Part shown: piece after piece, positions 35,004-43,268 of the stretch
Numbering within the stretch: position 1 is the stretch's first letter
How the letters are laid out: each line of letters begins with the position of its first letter
Origin: Hymenobacter swuensis DY53
GTDB taxonomy: Bacteria > Bacteroidota > Bacteroidia > Cytophagales > Hymenobacteraceae
Direction of reading: 5' to 3'
Assembly: GCF_000576555.1 (NCBI RefSeq)
Contig: NZ_CP007145.1
Span: forward strand, 2,232,001 to 2,296,000
DNA length: 64,000 nt
Notes under the pieces: model-generated
Told to the model about the DNA's origin: nothing
Seen by the model: only the letters and a program-made list of their open reading frames with translations
Databases searched by the model: none
Program-made: the position numbers and the translations under genes

Positions 35004-35438
35004 TTAGTACAGACGCCGCGGAGCCGGAAACAGCAGCTGATCCACGCTGTAGCGGCCGGGGCCAATAAACGCCAGGCTCAGGAACAGGATGGCCGATTCA
35101 AGGGCGTGGGAATAAGCGTTGAAATCGTCGCCGCTGCTCAGGTGCATGATGGTCGCCATGATCATCGTACCCAGCAGAAACACGCAGGCCACCCGGAAAA
35201 ACAGCCCAATGGCCAGCAGCTGGCCGCCCACCGCTTCGGCCGCCGCCGCTAGAAACCCCCAAAAGGCCGGCGCGAAGTTGATGCCGATGAGCTTCATGGT
35301 GCCGCCCACCTGGGTCCAGGCTTCCATGCCCCCCGTCAGCTTGGGGTAACCATGCAGGGTGAACATCACGCCAATGCCCACGCGGAGCAGTAAAAGCCCC
35401 AGATCATGGGTGCGGTAGCGGTTTGCAAACAGAGCCAT
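35004..35438 (-). CDS. DoxX-family membrane protein
   Basis: A 144-residue protein with four hydrophobic helices typical of DoxX/DoxD-like small membrane proteins. LGLLLLRVGIGVMFTLHGYPKL near the N-terminus is the family signature, and GGQLLAIGLFFRVACV and LESAILFLSLAFIGPGRYSVD follow. Members are linked to redox and oxidant stress but rarely have a proven reaction. The ATG at 35438 is preferred, since the longer frame from 35513 would begin inside the promoter region. A palindrome GATGTATcggaATACATC (35484-35501) sits 46 bp upstream, within a possible promoter, and looks like a repressor site. Confidence 0.85.
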   Translation of the reverse strand: MALFANRYRTHDLGLLLLRVGIGVMFTLHGYPKLTGGMEAWTQVGGTMKLIGINFAPAFWGFLAAAAEAVGGQLLAIGLFFRVACVFLLGTMIMATIMHLSSGDDFNAYSHALESAILFLSLAFIGPGRYSVDQLLFPAPRRLY

Positions 35439-35483
35439 AGGAGGGCAGAGGGTCGGGCCGGGACGGTTTAGTGCAACAATACG

Positions 35484-35501
35484 GATGTATCGGAATACAT
35501 C
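35484..35501 (-). promoter_or_regulatory. 18-bp palindromic operator candidate for doxX
   Basis: GATGTAT-CGGA-ATACATC is a perfect 7-bp dyad. On the minus strand it lies just upstream of TAttGTTG, a one-mismatch -7 box, so a bound regulator could block the polymerase. MarR- or HxlR-type repressors commonly control doxX genes, but none is encoded nearby. Confidence 0.4.
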
Positions 35502-35556
35502 TGAGTTTGCCAAAGTACACTATTTGCGGCGGAGTACAATCTGACCGTAGCGGAGC

Positions 35557-36255
35557 CTACTTGTACAGCAGTACACCCGTGATGCGCGAGGCGGGTGGAA
35601 TCTCGCTGGACTGAATCTGCTCCGGGGGCTTATTGGGCAGGGAATTGGGGTCGATAACCCAGGCCAGCTGCACCTCGCCCGACACCGCCGCCAGCCCCGC
35701 CGGGGTGTTGCGGATGCGCGTGAGCCCCAGGTTCTGGCGGGCCGCCCCAAACGGCGAGCCTACCCCAATACCTTCGGCCGTGCGATACAGGGACGAATAG
35801 ATCCGGATGCGCCGCAACCGAAAGCCGGTGGCTGAGTCGCCGATGAGGTGTAGGATAGTAGCCGGGGCCTGGGGGTTCTGGGCGTCGCGTAGTTCGTAGG
35901 CGGGCAGGCGTCGGCCGTCCCGGTCCTGGTAAGTGGTGCGGGTGAGTAACTCGGTGGGAACTACGTTTTTCAAGCGTTTTTCCGTCATGCCCAGCCGCAG
36001 CCGGCCCGCCCGGCCGGGGCTGATAAGGTGCAGCGAATCGGGGAGGGGCGCGCCCGAGGGAGCCGTGCCCACGGAGCCCGCCTGGGCTACGGCCGCCGAG
36101 CCGGGGGAGGCCGGCGACTCGCCGTTGGCGGCCGTGAAGGGCGGCGTGCCAGGGTCAGAGGCCGTGCGGGTGGTAGTAGGCGAGTCGCAGCCCGTGAGGC
36201 CGGACAGGAAAAGGGCCATCAGCGGGACGGCGGCAGGCAAAACACGAAGCAGCAT
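35557..36255 (-). CDS. Hypothetical lipoprotein
   Basis: A 232-residue lipoprotein. The signal peptide ends in SGLTGC (Cys23). A low-complexity Ser/Pro/Gly/Ala linker follows to about residue 75, then a globular domain with SPGRAGRLRLGMTEKRLKN, ILHLIGDSATGFRLRRIRIYS and VGSPFGAARQNLGL. This 'LGMT' arrangement recalls small periplasmic proteins with a repeated BamE/SmpA-like beta module, but I am not certain of that. It is divergent from surE, and the region between carries the surE promoter. It would reside on the periplasmic side of a membrane. Confidence 0.78.
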   Translation of the reverse strand: MLLRVLPAAVPLMALFLSGLTGCDSPTTTRTASDPGTPPFTAANGESPASPGSAAVAQAGSVGTAPSGAPLPDSLHLISPGRAGRLRLGMTEKRLKNVVPTELLTRTTYQDRDGRRLPAYELRDAQNPQAPATILHLIGDSATGFRLRRIRIYSSLYRTAEGIGVGSPFGAARQNLGLTRIRNTPAGLAAVSGEVQLAWVIDPNSLPNKPPEQIQSSEIPPASRITGVLLYK

Positions 36256-36361
36256 AGCCGGGCTATACGCAGGCTGCGCGGCAGATGTTGAAAACCCCGG
36301 CCCGGCCGTTGGCGTTTGGTTAAGTAAGGCAAGACGGTGGTAAGCTCAGCGCCGACCGCCT

Positions 36362-36369
36362 TACCTTTG
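36362..36369 (+). promoter_or_regulatory. TAccTTTG -7 box for surE
   Basis: TACCTTTG matches the Bacteroidota consensus exactly and lies 40-46 bases before the candidate surE starts. Confidence 0.55.
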
Positions 36370-36401
36370 CCCCAGTTCCCTTTTTCTACTTCCTTTTCCT
36401 G

Positions 36402-37277
36402 TTGTCCGTGTCTGCTGAACCTCGCAAGCCCTTGATTCTGATTTCCAACGACGACGGCATCACGGCCCCCGGTATTGCCGTGCTGGTGCGCGTGATGCGC
36501 CGGCTGGGCGAAGTTGTAGTGGTAGCGCCCAACTCACCGCAGTCGGGCATGGGCCACGCTATTACTATCGGCCACCCGCTGCGGCTTGATGCCAGCAACA
36601 TCTTTGAAGGCGTGGAAGCCTACGAGTGCAGCGGTACCCCGGCCGACTGCGTGAAGCTGGCCAAGCACCACGTCCTCAAGGACCGCCGCCCCGATCTGGT
36701 GGTGTCGGGCATCAACCACGGTTCCAACTCGGCCGTGAATGTGCTGTACTCCGGTACGATGTCGGCGGCAATTGAAGCGGCAATTGAAGGCCTGCCGGCT
36801 ATCGGCTTCTCCCTCTGTGACTACGGCCACAATGCCGACTTCTCCCACGTGGAGCCCTGGGTGGAGCAGTTGGCCCGCCAAGCCCTGACCCACGGCATCC
36901 CGCAGGGTACGGCCCTGAACGTAAACATCCCGAAGAACTCGGCCGAGCCCATTGCCGGCGTGCGCCTGTGCCGCCAGGCCCGGGCCAAGTGGCAGGAGGA
37001 ATTCGACCTACGCCACGACCCCTACAAGCGCCCTTATTACTGGCTGATCGGCTCCTTCGTGAACTTCGATGAGGGCCAGGATACGGATGAGTACGCACTG
37101 GCTCACAACTACATTTCCATCGTGCCCTGCCAGTACGACCTCACCGCTTACGCCGGCCTGCGCGAAATGCAAACCACTTGGGACCTGAGCCCAATGCCCG
37201 CCGGCCCTGCCGCAACGGCCCCCACCCTGGGCAGCGCCGAGCCTGCCCCCGGCGAATCCGCCGAAGGCCTGGGATAG
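36402..37277 (+). CDS. surE: 5'/3'-nucleotidase SurE
   Basis: A 291-residue survival protein E, a metal-dependent nucleoside monophosphatase linked to stationary-phase survival. The signature LISNDDGITAPGI near residue 12 holds the two metal-binding Asp residues. APNSPQSGMGHAIT carries further ligands, and VSGINHGSNSAVNVLYSGTMSAA follows. A Pro/Ala/Glu-rich tail of about 30 residues is not part of the fold. The frame opens at a TTG (36402), with a GTG at 36408 as an equal alternative, and a promoter box lies at 36362-36369. Element A begins immediately at the stop codon (37278). Confidence 0.93.
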   Translation: MSVSAEPRKPLILISNDDGITAPGIAVLVRVMRRLGEVVVVAPNSPQSGMGHAITIGHPLRLDASNIFEGVEAYECSGTPADCVKLAKHHVLKDRRPDLVVSGINHGSNSAVNVLYSGTMSAAIEAAIEGLPAIGFSLCDYGHNADFSHVEPWVEQLARQALTHGIPQGTALNVNIPKNSAEPIAGVRLCRQARAKWQEEFDLRHDPYKRPYYWLIGSFVNFDEGQDTDEYALAHNYISIVPCQYDLTAYAGLREMQTTWDLSPMPAGPAATAPTLGSAEPAPGESAEGLG

Positions 37278-37368
37278 AGGTGAAATTGTGGAAGGTGAAG
37301 TTGTGAAGGATGTTCAATCTGCCCAGTTAACGCAAGCAGAACGGCATTTCACAACTTCACCACTTTCC
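37278..37368. repeat. Inverted-repeat element A, copy 3
   Basis: The left arms GGTGAAATTGTGG and GGTGAAGTTGTGAAGG (37279-37310) face the right arm TTTCACAACTTCACCACTTT (37347-37366). The core includes CGCAAGCAGAACG (37331-37343), the exact reverse complement of the 13-mer in copy 1. The right arm supplies the last codons and stop of a short minus-strand gene. Confidence 0.68.
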
Positions 37369-37533
37369 CGGAAGCGTGACGCGTTTGGGGTGCTGGGGCG
37401 GAGGATGGTAGGGTTTGCGCACGACAGGAACGGCCGCCAGATGGGGCGGCACCGGTAACGCGGGCGGCAGCAGGTGCTGCCCCAGCCAGAGTGCGGCCAG
37501 TAGCAAGGCGGCCCAGAACAGGAGCTTTTTCAT
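37357..37533 (-). CDS. 58-residue membrane peptide after a two-component system
   Basis: A small reading frame of 58 residues: ATG at 37533, TGA at 37357-37359. It starts MKKLLFWAALLLAALWLG, a clear signal or membrane helix. A Pro/His/Val-rich tail follows, containing PPHLAAVPVVRKPYHPPP and QHPKRVTLPGKW. The product should sit in or just outside the inner membrane, and its His/Pro tail could bind metal. It begins 69 bp after the histidine kinase stop on the same strand, giving the order regulator, kinase, peptide. The last residues and stop lie in element A, so the tail may have been remodelled. Coding status is judged from start context, composition and position only. Confidence 0.5.
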   Translation of the reverse strand: MKKLLFWAALLLAALWLGQHLLPPALPVPPHLAAVPVVRKPYHPPPQHPKRVTLPGKW

Positions 37534-37602
37534 GGTCGGGTGGGAAGGAAGCCGGCGGTGGCCAAAGCTACTTTCGCCCGGATGAAGGCCGCGTGAATCA
37601 GC

Positions 37603-38925
37603 CTACGGGAACAGCAAGGAAAACGTCGTGCCCTTGCCTTCTTCTGACTCTACCGTAAGCGTGGCTTTGTGGAATTCGGCAATGGTTTTGGCGATGGGCA
37701 GCCCCAGCCCGTAACCCTCGGGTGCCGAAGCCCCGGCCTGAAAACGCCGGAACCGGTCGAACAAATGGGGTAGGTGCTGGGCCGCAATGCCCGGGCCGGT
37801 ATCCGTAATGGAAAGGCGGTAACCGCTCGTCTCGGGTCGGCCCTGCACCGTGATACTGCCGCCCCAGCGGTTATACTTGATGGCGTTGCTGACCAGGTTG
37901 AACAACAGAGTAAACAGCAGCGTCCGGTTGGCTTCGGGCAATACGTAATCTGGCCGCAACTCTTCCAGCAGCCGGATTTCGCGTTGGGCCAGCCGGTCCT
38001 CCAACTCGTTGGTCACATCGGCCAGCACGGCGGCCAACGACACGGACTCGTCGCGCAGGTACTGTTCGTTTTCGATGTTGGCAATCAGCAGCAGGGTTTT
38101 TACCGTGTTGCGCAGGCGGTAAAGGGTCTTCTGCGAATCCACGATTTTGAGGGAATGCGCGTGGCCCAGCGTGGGGTCCTGCAGCATATTCTCAAACCTC
38201 GACTGCAGAATGCTCACCGGCGTCAGCAGCTCGTGCGATACGTTCGACATGAACTCCCGCTCCTTCTCGAAGGCCGTTTGTACCCGCCGCATGGTTTCGC
38301 TCAGGCTGTCATCGAGGCGGCGGAAGTCGGTGGTGGTGGTTTCCAGGGGCGCGTAGGAGAAGGCCGAGGGGTGATGCACGCCCTGCAATTTGCTGCTGAT
38401 GAGCCGGCGCAACGGCCGCAGCAGGTAATGGGCAAAGGCGGCATCGGTGAAAATGGTGAGCAGCGCCCCAATCACCAGCACCCACAGGGCCATACGCCGT
38501 AGCGTGTCGGTCAGCAGTTCCACGGTGGCCAGGGACGAGCCGATTTCCAATCGGTAATTGCGGCCCCCGCTGGTGAACTGCTGGCTCAGAATCCGAAAAT
38601 CCTCCACCTGGTTATCCACCTGCCGGGGCTCGTCGAAGATGCGGGGCGGGTGGGGGCGGTGCCCGCCTTCGGGCGGCAGCGGCGTGAGCGTAATGTATTC
38701 CTGCTTGAGAATGTTATAATCGGCGTAGGCCTCGCCTTGTACGAAGGTGGAAATGCCGTCTCGCTCAATAAGCTGCAGCACTTCCGTGCGCTTCTCGTGC
38801 AGGCGTTGATCGGTGTGCGACACGGCCACCCGGCTCACGATGGGCGGAATCACTACCGCCCCCAGCAACACCAGCAGCAGCTTCGACAACGCATTGAACA
38901 GGGCGAGCTTCGCTTCGAGACGCAT
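37603..38925 (-). CDS. Two-component sensor histidine kinase
   Basis: A 440-residue inner-membrane kinase. Two hydrophobic helices (about 12-32 and 142-162) enclose a periplasmic sensor loop of about 110 residues rich in charged and Pro residues (TPLPPEGGHRPHPPRIFDEP). A HAMP-like linker, a HisKA domain with the phospho-acceptor His in SHELLTPVSIL, and a HATPase domain (LVSNAIKYN, DTGPGIA, GYGLGLPIAK) follow. It lies 81 bp downstream of an OmpR-type regulator gene on the same strand, so the two form an operon with the 58-residue peptide gene behind them. The arrangement resembles metal- or envelope-stress systems, but the signal is unknown. Confidence 0.9.
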   Translation of the reverse strand: MRLEAKLALFNALSKLLLVLLGAVVIPPIVSRVAVSHTDQRLHEKRTEVLQLIERDGISTFVQGEAYADYNILKQEYITLTPLPPEGGHRPHPPRIFDEPRQVDNQVEDFRILSQQFTSGGRNYRLEIGSSLATVELLTDTLRRMALWVLVIGALLTIFTDAAFAHYLLRPLRRLISSKLQGVHHPSAFSYAPLETTTTDFRRLDDSLSETMRRVQTAFEKEREFMSNVSHELLTPVSILQSRFENMLQDPTLGHAHSLKIVDSQKTLYRLRNTVKTLLLIANIENEQYLRDESVSLAAVLADVTNELEDRLAQREIRLLEELRPDYVLPEANRTLLFTLLFNLVSNAIKYNRWGGSITVQGRPETSGYRLSITDTGPGIAAQHLPHLFDRFRRFQAGASAPEGYGLGLPIAKTIAEFHKATLTVESEEGKGTTFSLLFP

Positions 38926-39006
38926 GTGGTTGAGTTATGAATCAGGAATTGCCTCTCTTCTATTAAGGTGCCGGGAGGTCGGGACTAAGTGAAGTATCAG
39001 CAATTT

Positions 39007-39693
39007 TTAATTGTCACCAGCCATGCGGTAGCCTATTCCCCGCACGGTTTCGAGGAAGTCGGCGGGGGCGAACTGGCCGAGCTTTTTGCGCAGGTTCTTG
39101 ATGTGCACGTCGATGTAGTTGGAGTCGGAATCGTCTTCCAGCACGTTGCCCCACAGGTGCTCACCGAGCTGCAAGCGGGTGAGCACGCGGGTTTTGTGCA
39201 GCAGCAGGTAGTGCAGTAAGTCGAATTCTTTTTTGGTGAGGACCACGTCCTGGTCGTGGTAGCGCAGGGTGCGGCCGGTGGCATCCAGCAGGAACCCGTT
39301 GCCGAAGGTGAGTTCCTGGCGCTTGAGCCCGAATTTGCGGCGCGTGATGGCCTGCATCCGGCTTTGCAGCTCCAGCAGGGAGAAAGGCTTAGGCAGGTAG
39401 TCATCGGCCCCCAGGTCCAGCCCTTTCACCCGGTCATCAATGGTGCCGCGCGCCGTCAGGATGATGAAGGAAGCCTCTTGCCGGTCATTGCGCCGGGCCT
39501 CCCGCAGTAGATCCAGGCCGTCGCCGCCGGGCAGACCCAAGTCCAGCAGCACGAAATCGTAGCTGTTGACGAAGATTTTCTCCGACGCCTCGGCGTAGGT
39601 GTACGCCGAATCGACGAGATACTGAGACTGAACCAGGAACTGCTGCACCTCGTGGTGCAGACTTTTTTCGTCTTCGATGATGAGAACGTGCAT
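39007..39693 (-). CDS. OmpR/PhoB-family response regulator
   Basis: A 228-residue DNA-binding regulator. The receiver domain (1-118) has acidic residues in IIEDE, the phospho-acceptor Asp in LLDLGLPGGDG, and the conserved Lys in DDYLPKPFS. The winged-helix trans_reg_C domain (about 130-225) shows LTKKEFDLLHYLL and SNYIDVHIKNLRKKL. The ATG at 39693 gives the canonical MHVLIIEDEKS start; the longer frame from 39792 adds a Cys/Arg-rich stretch not seen in the family. It is first in an operon with a histidine kinase and likely controls nearby or distant envelope genes. Confidence 0.93.
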   Translation of the reverse strand: MHVLIIEDEKSLHHEVQQFLVQSQYLVDSAYTYAEASEKIFVNSYDFVLLDLGLPGGDGLDLLREARRNDRQEASFIILTARGTIDDRVKGLDLGADDYLPKPFSLLELQSRMQAITRRKFGLKRQELTFGNGFLLDATGRTLRYHDQDVVLTKKEFDLLHYLLLHKTRVLTRLQLGEHLWGNVLEDDSDSNYIDVHIKNLRKKLGQFAPADFLETVRGIGYRMAGDN

Positions 39694-39830
39694 GGGGCGG
39701 GCGTAAAGTATGGTGCAACATACGCAGCACCGTGGTGAAGGACAGATGAAGCCGGCCTCGGCTGCCAGGAAACCAGCCGGGCGGCGGTGCATCCGCAGAA
39801 GGGCTTTACCTTGCGCTACTACTTGATTTC

Positions 39831-40559
39831 TTGGCCGCCTTTTACACCGTGTTACCCGTTCCCGCCGCGCCGGTTTTAGTCAGCATCATTATCCCGACCT
39901 ACAACGAAGCGGCCGGGCTGCCGGCTTTGCTGCAGTATCTGCGGGTCGAGGTCAATACTGACGTGGAAGTGCTGGTGGCTGACGGTGGCAGCTCCGATGC
40001 TACTGCCGCCGTGGCTCGCAGCTATGGGGCGCGGCTGGTAAGGTGTCCGCAGCGCGGCCGGGCCGTCCAGCTTAATTGCGGGGCCGCAGCGGCTACCGGG
40101 GTCATCCTCTACTTTCTGCACGCCGACACGTACCCACCGGCCGGTTTTGTGGCGGCCATCCGGGCGGCGGTGGCGGCTGGGGCAGGCAGCGGCTGTTTCC
40201 GGTTGCGGTTCGACCACCCGCACTGGCTTCTGCGACTGAGCGGGTGGTGTACCCGTTTTGATGTGGATATTATCCGGTTCGGTGACCAGAGCCTGTTTGT
40301 GCGGCGGGAAGTGTTCGGGCAGGCGGGTGGCTTCCGGCCCGAGCTGCTGCTGCTGGAAGACCAGGAAATTGTGAGCCGGCTGCGGCGGTACGGCCCGTTC
40401 TGGGTGCTGCCGGCCAGCGTGACCACCTCGGCCCGAAAGTACCTGGAAAACGGCGTAGTGCGGCTGCAGGCCAGCTTCATGCTGCTCACGCTACTCTATC
40501 GGCTGGGCGTGTCCCAGGCGCGGCTGGTGCAACTCTACCGCCGGCTGGTTGTGGGCTGA
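39831..40559 (+). CDS. Family 2 glycosyltransferase (TIGR04283-like)
   Basis: A 242-residue soluble GT2 enzyme. VSIIIPTYNEAAGLPALL opens the fold, VLVADGGSSDATA follows, and YFLHADTYPP carries the DxD-type metal site. CTRFDVDIIRFGDQSLFVRRE and LLEDQEIVSRLRR are features of the TIGR04283 group, often found with pigment or lipid modification genes. The frame has no ATG: TTG at 39831 and GTG at 39849 are the candidates, and a TAccTTgC box lies at 39806-39813. It is a single gene between divergent and convergent minus-strand genes. Donor and acceptor are unknown. Confidence 0.85.
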   Translation: MAAFYTVLPVPAAPVLVSIIIPTYNEAAGLPALLQYLRVEVNTDVEVLVADGGSSDATAAVARSYGARLVRCPQRGRAVQLNCGAAAATGVILYFLHADTYPPAGFVAAIRAAVAAGAGSGCFRLRFDHPHWLLRLSGWCTRFDVDIIRFGDQSLFVRREVFGQAGGFRPELLLLEDQEIVSRLRRYGPFWVLPASVTTSARKYLENGVVRLQASFMLLTLLYRLGVSQARLVQLYRRLVVG

Positions 40560-40581
40560 ACGGCGTAACTTTCCGGGCCGG

Positions 40582-42141
40582 CTACCGCAGAAAAGCACTC
40601 AGTTCCGATACCGTGGCAATGCCCAGCTGCCGGGCCTGGCGGCGGCGCATTAGCAAAGCGTAGGTGTTGTTGAAGCCGATGGGGGCCAGCCACTCCAACT
40701 GGTAGCGGCGACGGTACTCGCGGCGCACGTAGCCCAGCACTGCCGCCGGGTCGGGGCCCAGGGAGTCGAGGGTGGCGGCAGAAGGCTGCAGCACCACCAG
40801 CAGCCCGGTACCGGTGTACTCCGGGTACATATCAATGGCCCCGGTGCGCAACGCTTCGGCGCAGATGGTGGTGCCGCCCAGGCCGGTTTTGGCCTCCACG
40901 CCCAGGTTGGTGTAGCCCCGGATTAGCGCCGCGTAGAGCTCCACTAGAATGTACTGCTCCCCGAAAATCTTAGAGCCCAGCCGGATAACCGGGCCCTGCA
41001 CCGGCCGGGCCGCCTGCCACAGCCCGCGCCGCTGCAAAAAGCTCTCGGCCACGGCCTGGGGCGTTTCGTGGCGGTAATCGACCCGGTAGTTCAGTTCCGT
41101 CATCATCGAATCGGAAAGCTGCCCGGCGAGGCGGCCTAGTGCTGCCGCCAGTTCCGGATGCTGCCGCAGCACCTGCTGCCGCACCACGGGCACGGCCTGG
41201 TAGGGCGGAAACGCGTGCCGGTCGTCGCGCAGCACCTGCAGGTCGTACGCCCGGATGCGGCCGTCAGTTGAGTACCCGTCGATCAGGTCCACGTCGCCGT
41301 GGCGGGCGGCCTCGTACACCAAAGCGGGGGCCAGCACCACCGAGGCCGGTCGCAGTCCGTAGAGGCGTTGCAGGCCCGGCAACCCATCGGAGCGGCCCAC
41401 AAACTCAGGACTAAAGCCGGCCAGCAGCTTACTGGCCGCCCGGGGCAGCAGGTACAGGCCCGCCAGCAGGGGCAGGGCTACCAGCAACGTCCGCCCGGTC
41501 CACACCAGGCGGCGGCCGGTGAGGTGCTGCACGCCGGCCAGGGCCGCATCAAATACCAGCGCCAGCAGCGCCGCCGGAATGGCCCCGGCCAGAATCATGG
41601 CCGGATTATTCAGGGCAATACCGCCGAAGATGAACTCGCCCAGCCCGCCCGCCGCAATGTAGGCCGCCAGCGTGGCCACCCCCACATTGATAACGGCCGC
41701 CGTCCGGATGCCGGCCAGCAGCACCGGCAGGGCCAGCGGCAGCTCCACCCGGCGCAGTACCTGCCCGTCGGTGAGGCCCAGGCCCCGGGCCGCGTCCACC
41801 ACGGCCGCATCTACCCCCCGAATGCCGGTGAGGGTGTTGCGCACGATGGGCAGCAGGGAGTACAGGAACAAGGCCAGAATAGCCGGCCCCGGCCCGATGC
41901 CCAAAGCCGGAATCAGGAAGCCGAGCAGGGCAATGCTGGGAATGGTTTGCAGCACGCCGGCCGCGCCCAGCACCCATGGGGCCAGCCGGGGGCGGCGCGT
42001 GAGCAGTAACCCCAGCGGCACGCCCACCAGCACCCCCAGTACCAACGAAGCCGCCGTCAGGCCGATGTGCTGCACCGTCTGCTGGCCCAGCTTATCGGCC
42101 TGGGCCTGCCAGAAGGTGAGCAGTTCCGTGAGCGTGTTCAT
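40582..42141 (-). CDS. Glycine-betaine-type ABC permease fused to a circularly permuted binding domain
   Basis: A 519-residue protein. Residues 1-210 are an OpuCB/ProW-type permease domain with about five helices and the ATPase-coupling loop (GLTDGQVLRRVELPLALP). One further helix (217-234) leads to an external OpuAC-type binding domain, but its halves appear in reversed order. Residues 240-374 match the usual second half (SPEFVGRSDGLPGL, IDGYSTDGRIRAYDLQVL, FPPYQAVPVVRQ, LNYRVD). Residues 386-519 match the usual first half (VIRLGSKIFGEQYI, GGTTICAEALRTGAIDMYPEYTGTG, GFNNTYAL, ending IATVSELSAFLR). The start overlaps the ATPase gene by ATGA. Likely role: import of glycine betaine, choline or a similar quaternary amine under osmotic stress. 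Confidence 0.85.
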   Translation of the reverse strand: MNTLTELLTFWQAQADKLGQQTVQHIGLTAASLVLGVLVGVPLGLLLTRRPRLAPWVLGAAGVLQTIPSIALLGFLIPALGIGPGPAILALFLYSLLPIVRNTLTGIRGVDAAVVDAARGLGLTDGQVLRRVELPLALPVLLAGIRTAAVINVGVATLAAYIAAGGLGEFIFGGIALNNPAMILAGAIPAALLALVFDAALAGVQHLTGRRLVWTGRTLLVALPLLAGLYLLPRAASKLLAGFSPEFVGRSDGLPGLQRLYGLRPASVVLAPALVYEAARHGDVDLIDGYSTDGRIRAYDLQVLRDDRHAFPPYQAVPVVRQQVLRQHPELAAALGRLAGQLSDSMMTELNYRVDYRHETPQAVAESFLQRRGLWQAARPVQGPVIRLGSKIFGEQYILVELYAALIRGYTNLGVEAKTGLGGTTICAEALRTGAIDMYPEYTGTGLLVVLQPSAATLDSLGPDPAAVLGYVRREYRRRYQLEWLAPIGFNNTYALLMRRRQARQLGIATVSELSAFLR

Positions 42142-43178
42142 ACGGTTGAAAGCTGTTGCACCGCCCGGCCGAAAGCCGTCATGAGCGAAGCGTAGGTGAG
42201 GGGCCGTGGGGCCAGGTCGGGGCGGTTTCCCGGGGCACTTACCCACACCATCGGCTCCGGAGCCGGCGGGCCGTGCGTGGCCGATGGCTGACTAAGTAGC
42301 TCTAGCGCTGCTTGAATGGTTGCGCTAGGTGGTAGTGTATTTGTATCTGATTGGTAATGGTTTATGCTGTTTGATTGCGAGGATGAGAGTTCATCTGTCA
42401 ATACGTCAGCCAGCCGCAGTGTCCGGAGTTGCAGGCCCAGTCGCTCGGCCTCGAAGAACTGGCGCACGAAGTCGTTGGCGGGCCGAAACAGCAGCTCGTG
42501 GGGCGTGCCCAGCTGTTGGGTCTGGCCGGCATTAAGTAGCAGAATCCGGTCAGCCAGCTCGAAGGCTTCCGTTACGTCGTGGGTCACGAGTACCACGGTT
42601 TTGCGGCGCAGCTCCGGCAGTTCCCGAAACTCGCGGCGGATGCTGGCGCGCGTGATGGGGTCCAGCGCCCCGAAGGGTTCATCGAGCAGAATAATGGGCG
42701 GGTCGGCGGCCAGGGCGCGGGCCAGCCCCACGCGCTGTTGCTGTCCCCCGGAAAGCTGATGCGGGTACTGCCGGCCGTAGCGCTCCGGCGGCAGGTGCAG
42801 GCGCCGGAGCAGCTCCTCGGTGCGGGCCGCCACCTGCGCGGCGGGGTGACCCAGCAGCTGCGGCACCACCGCCACGTTTTCGGCCACCGTATAATGCGGG
42901 AGGAGCCCCACCTGCTGAATCACGTAGCCGATTCCCCGGCGTAGCTGCTCGGGCTGCTGCTGGCGCACGTCCTGCCCATTGATGGTCACGGTTCCGGCGT
43001 CAGGCTCGATAAGGCGGTTGAGCATGCGCAGCAACGTGGTTTTGCCGCAGCCGCTGGGGCCCAGCAGCACCAGCGTCTCGCCGGCTTGCAGGGTGAAGGA
43101 TACGTCCTGCACCACGGCCTGGGCACCGTAGTACCGGGTGAGATGGTGGGCTTCAATAACGGGGGCGTCCTGGGGCAT
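42138..43178 (-). CDS. Glycine-betaine-type ABC transporter ATP-binding protein
   Basis: A 346-residue ATPase of the OpuA/OpuC/ProV type. Walker A reads GPSGCGKTT, and IQQVGLLPHYTVAENVAVVP is the family Q-loop region. The signature is LSGGQQQRVGLARAL, Walker B is IILLDEPFGALDP, and the switch is VTHDVTEAF. After about residue 240 the usual CBS pair is not obvious. It is replaced by a Ser/Asn-rich stretch (SSSQSNSINHYQSDTNTLPP) and a short C-terminal region, so regulation may differ. It is first in the operon and overlaps the permease-binding fusion by four bases. The ATG at 43178 fits the conserved start. A terminator of the upstream gene lies at 43208-43240. Confidence 0.9.
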   Translation of the reverse strand: MPQDAPVIEAHHLTRYYGAQAVVQDVSFTLQAGETLVLLGPSGCGKTTLLRMLNRLIEPDAGTVTINGQDVRQQQPEQLRRGIGYVIQQVGLLPHYTVAENVAVVPQLLGHPAAQVAARTEELLRRLHLPPERYGRQYPHQLSGGQQQRVGLARALAADPPIILLDEPFGALDPITRASIRREFRELPELRRKTVVLVTHDVTEAFELADRILLLNAGQTQQLGTPHELLFRPANDFVRQFFEAERLGLQLRTLRLADVLTDELSSSQSNSINHYQSDTNTLPPSATIQAALELLSQPSATHGPPAPEPMVWVSAPGNRPDLAPRPLTYASLMTAFGRAVQQLSTV

Positions 43179-43207
43179 AGGGCAAGCAAGGTAAACGCAA
43201 ATCAACA

Positions 43208-43240
43208 AAAAAGGCCCTCCCAGCCGGGGAGGACCTTTTT
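43208..43240. terminator. Rho-independent terminator
   Basis: AAAAAGGCCCTCCC (from 43208) pairs with GGGGAGGACCTTTTT (to 43240). It lies downstream of the T9SS cargo gene on the minus strand and separates it from the ABC operon. Confidence 0.85.
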
Positions 43241-43268
43241 GGTAATACCCAATATAGGGGCCGGGAGC

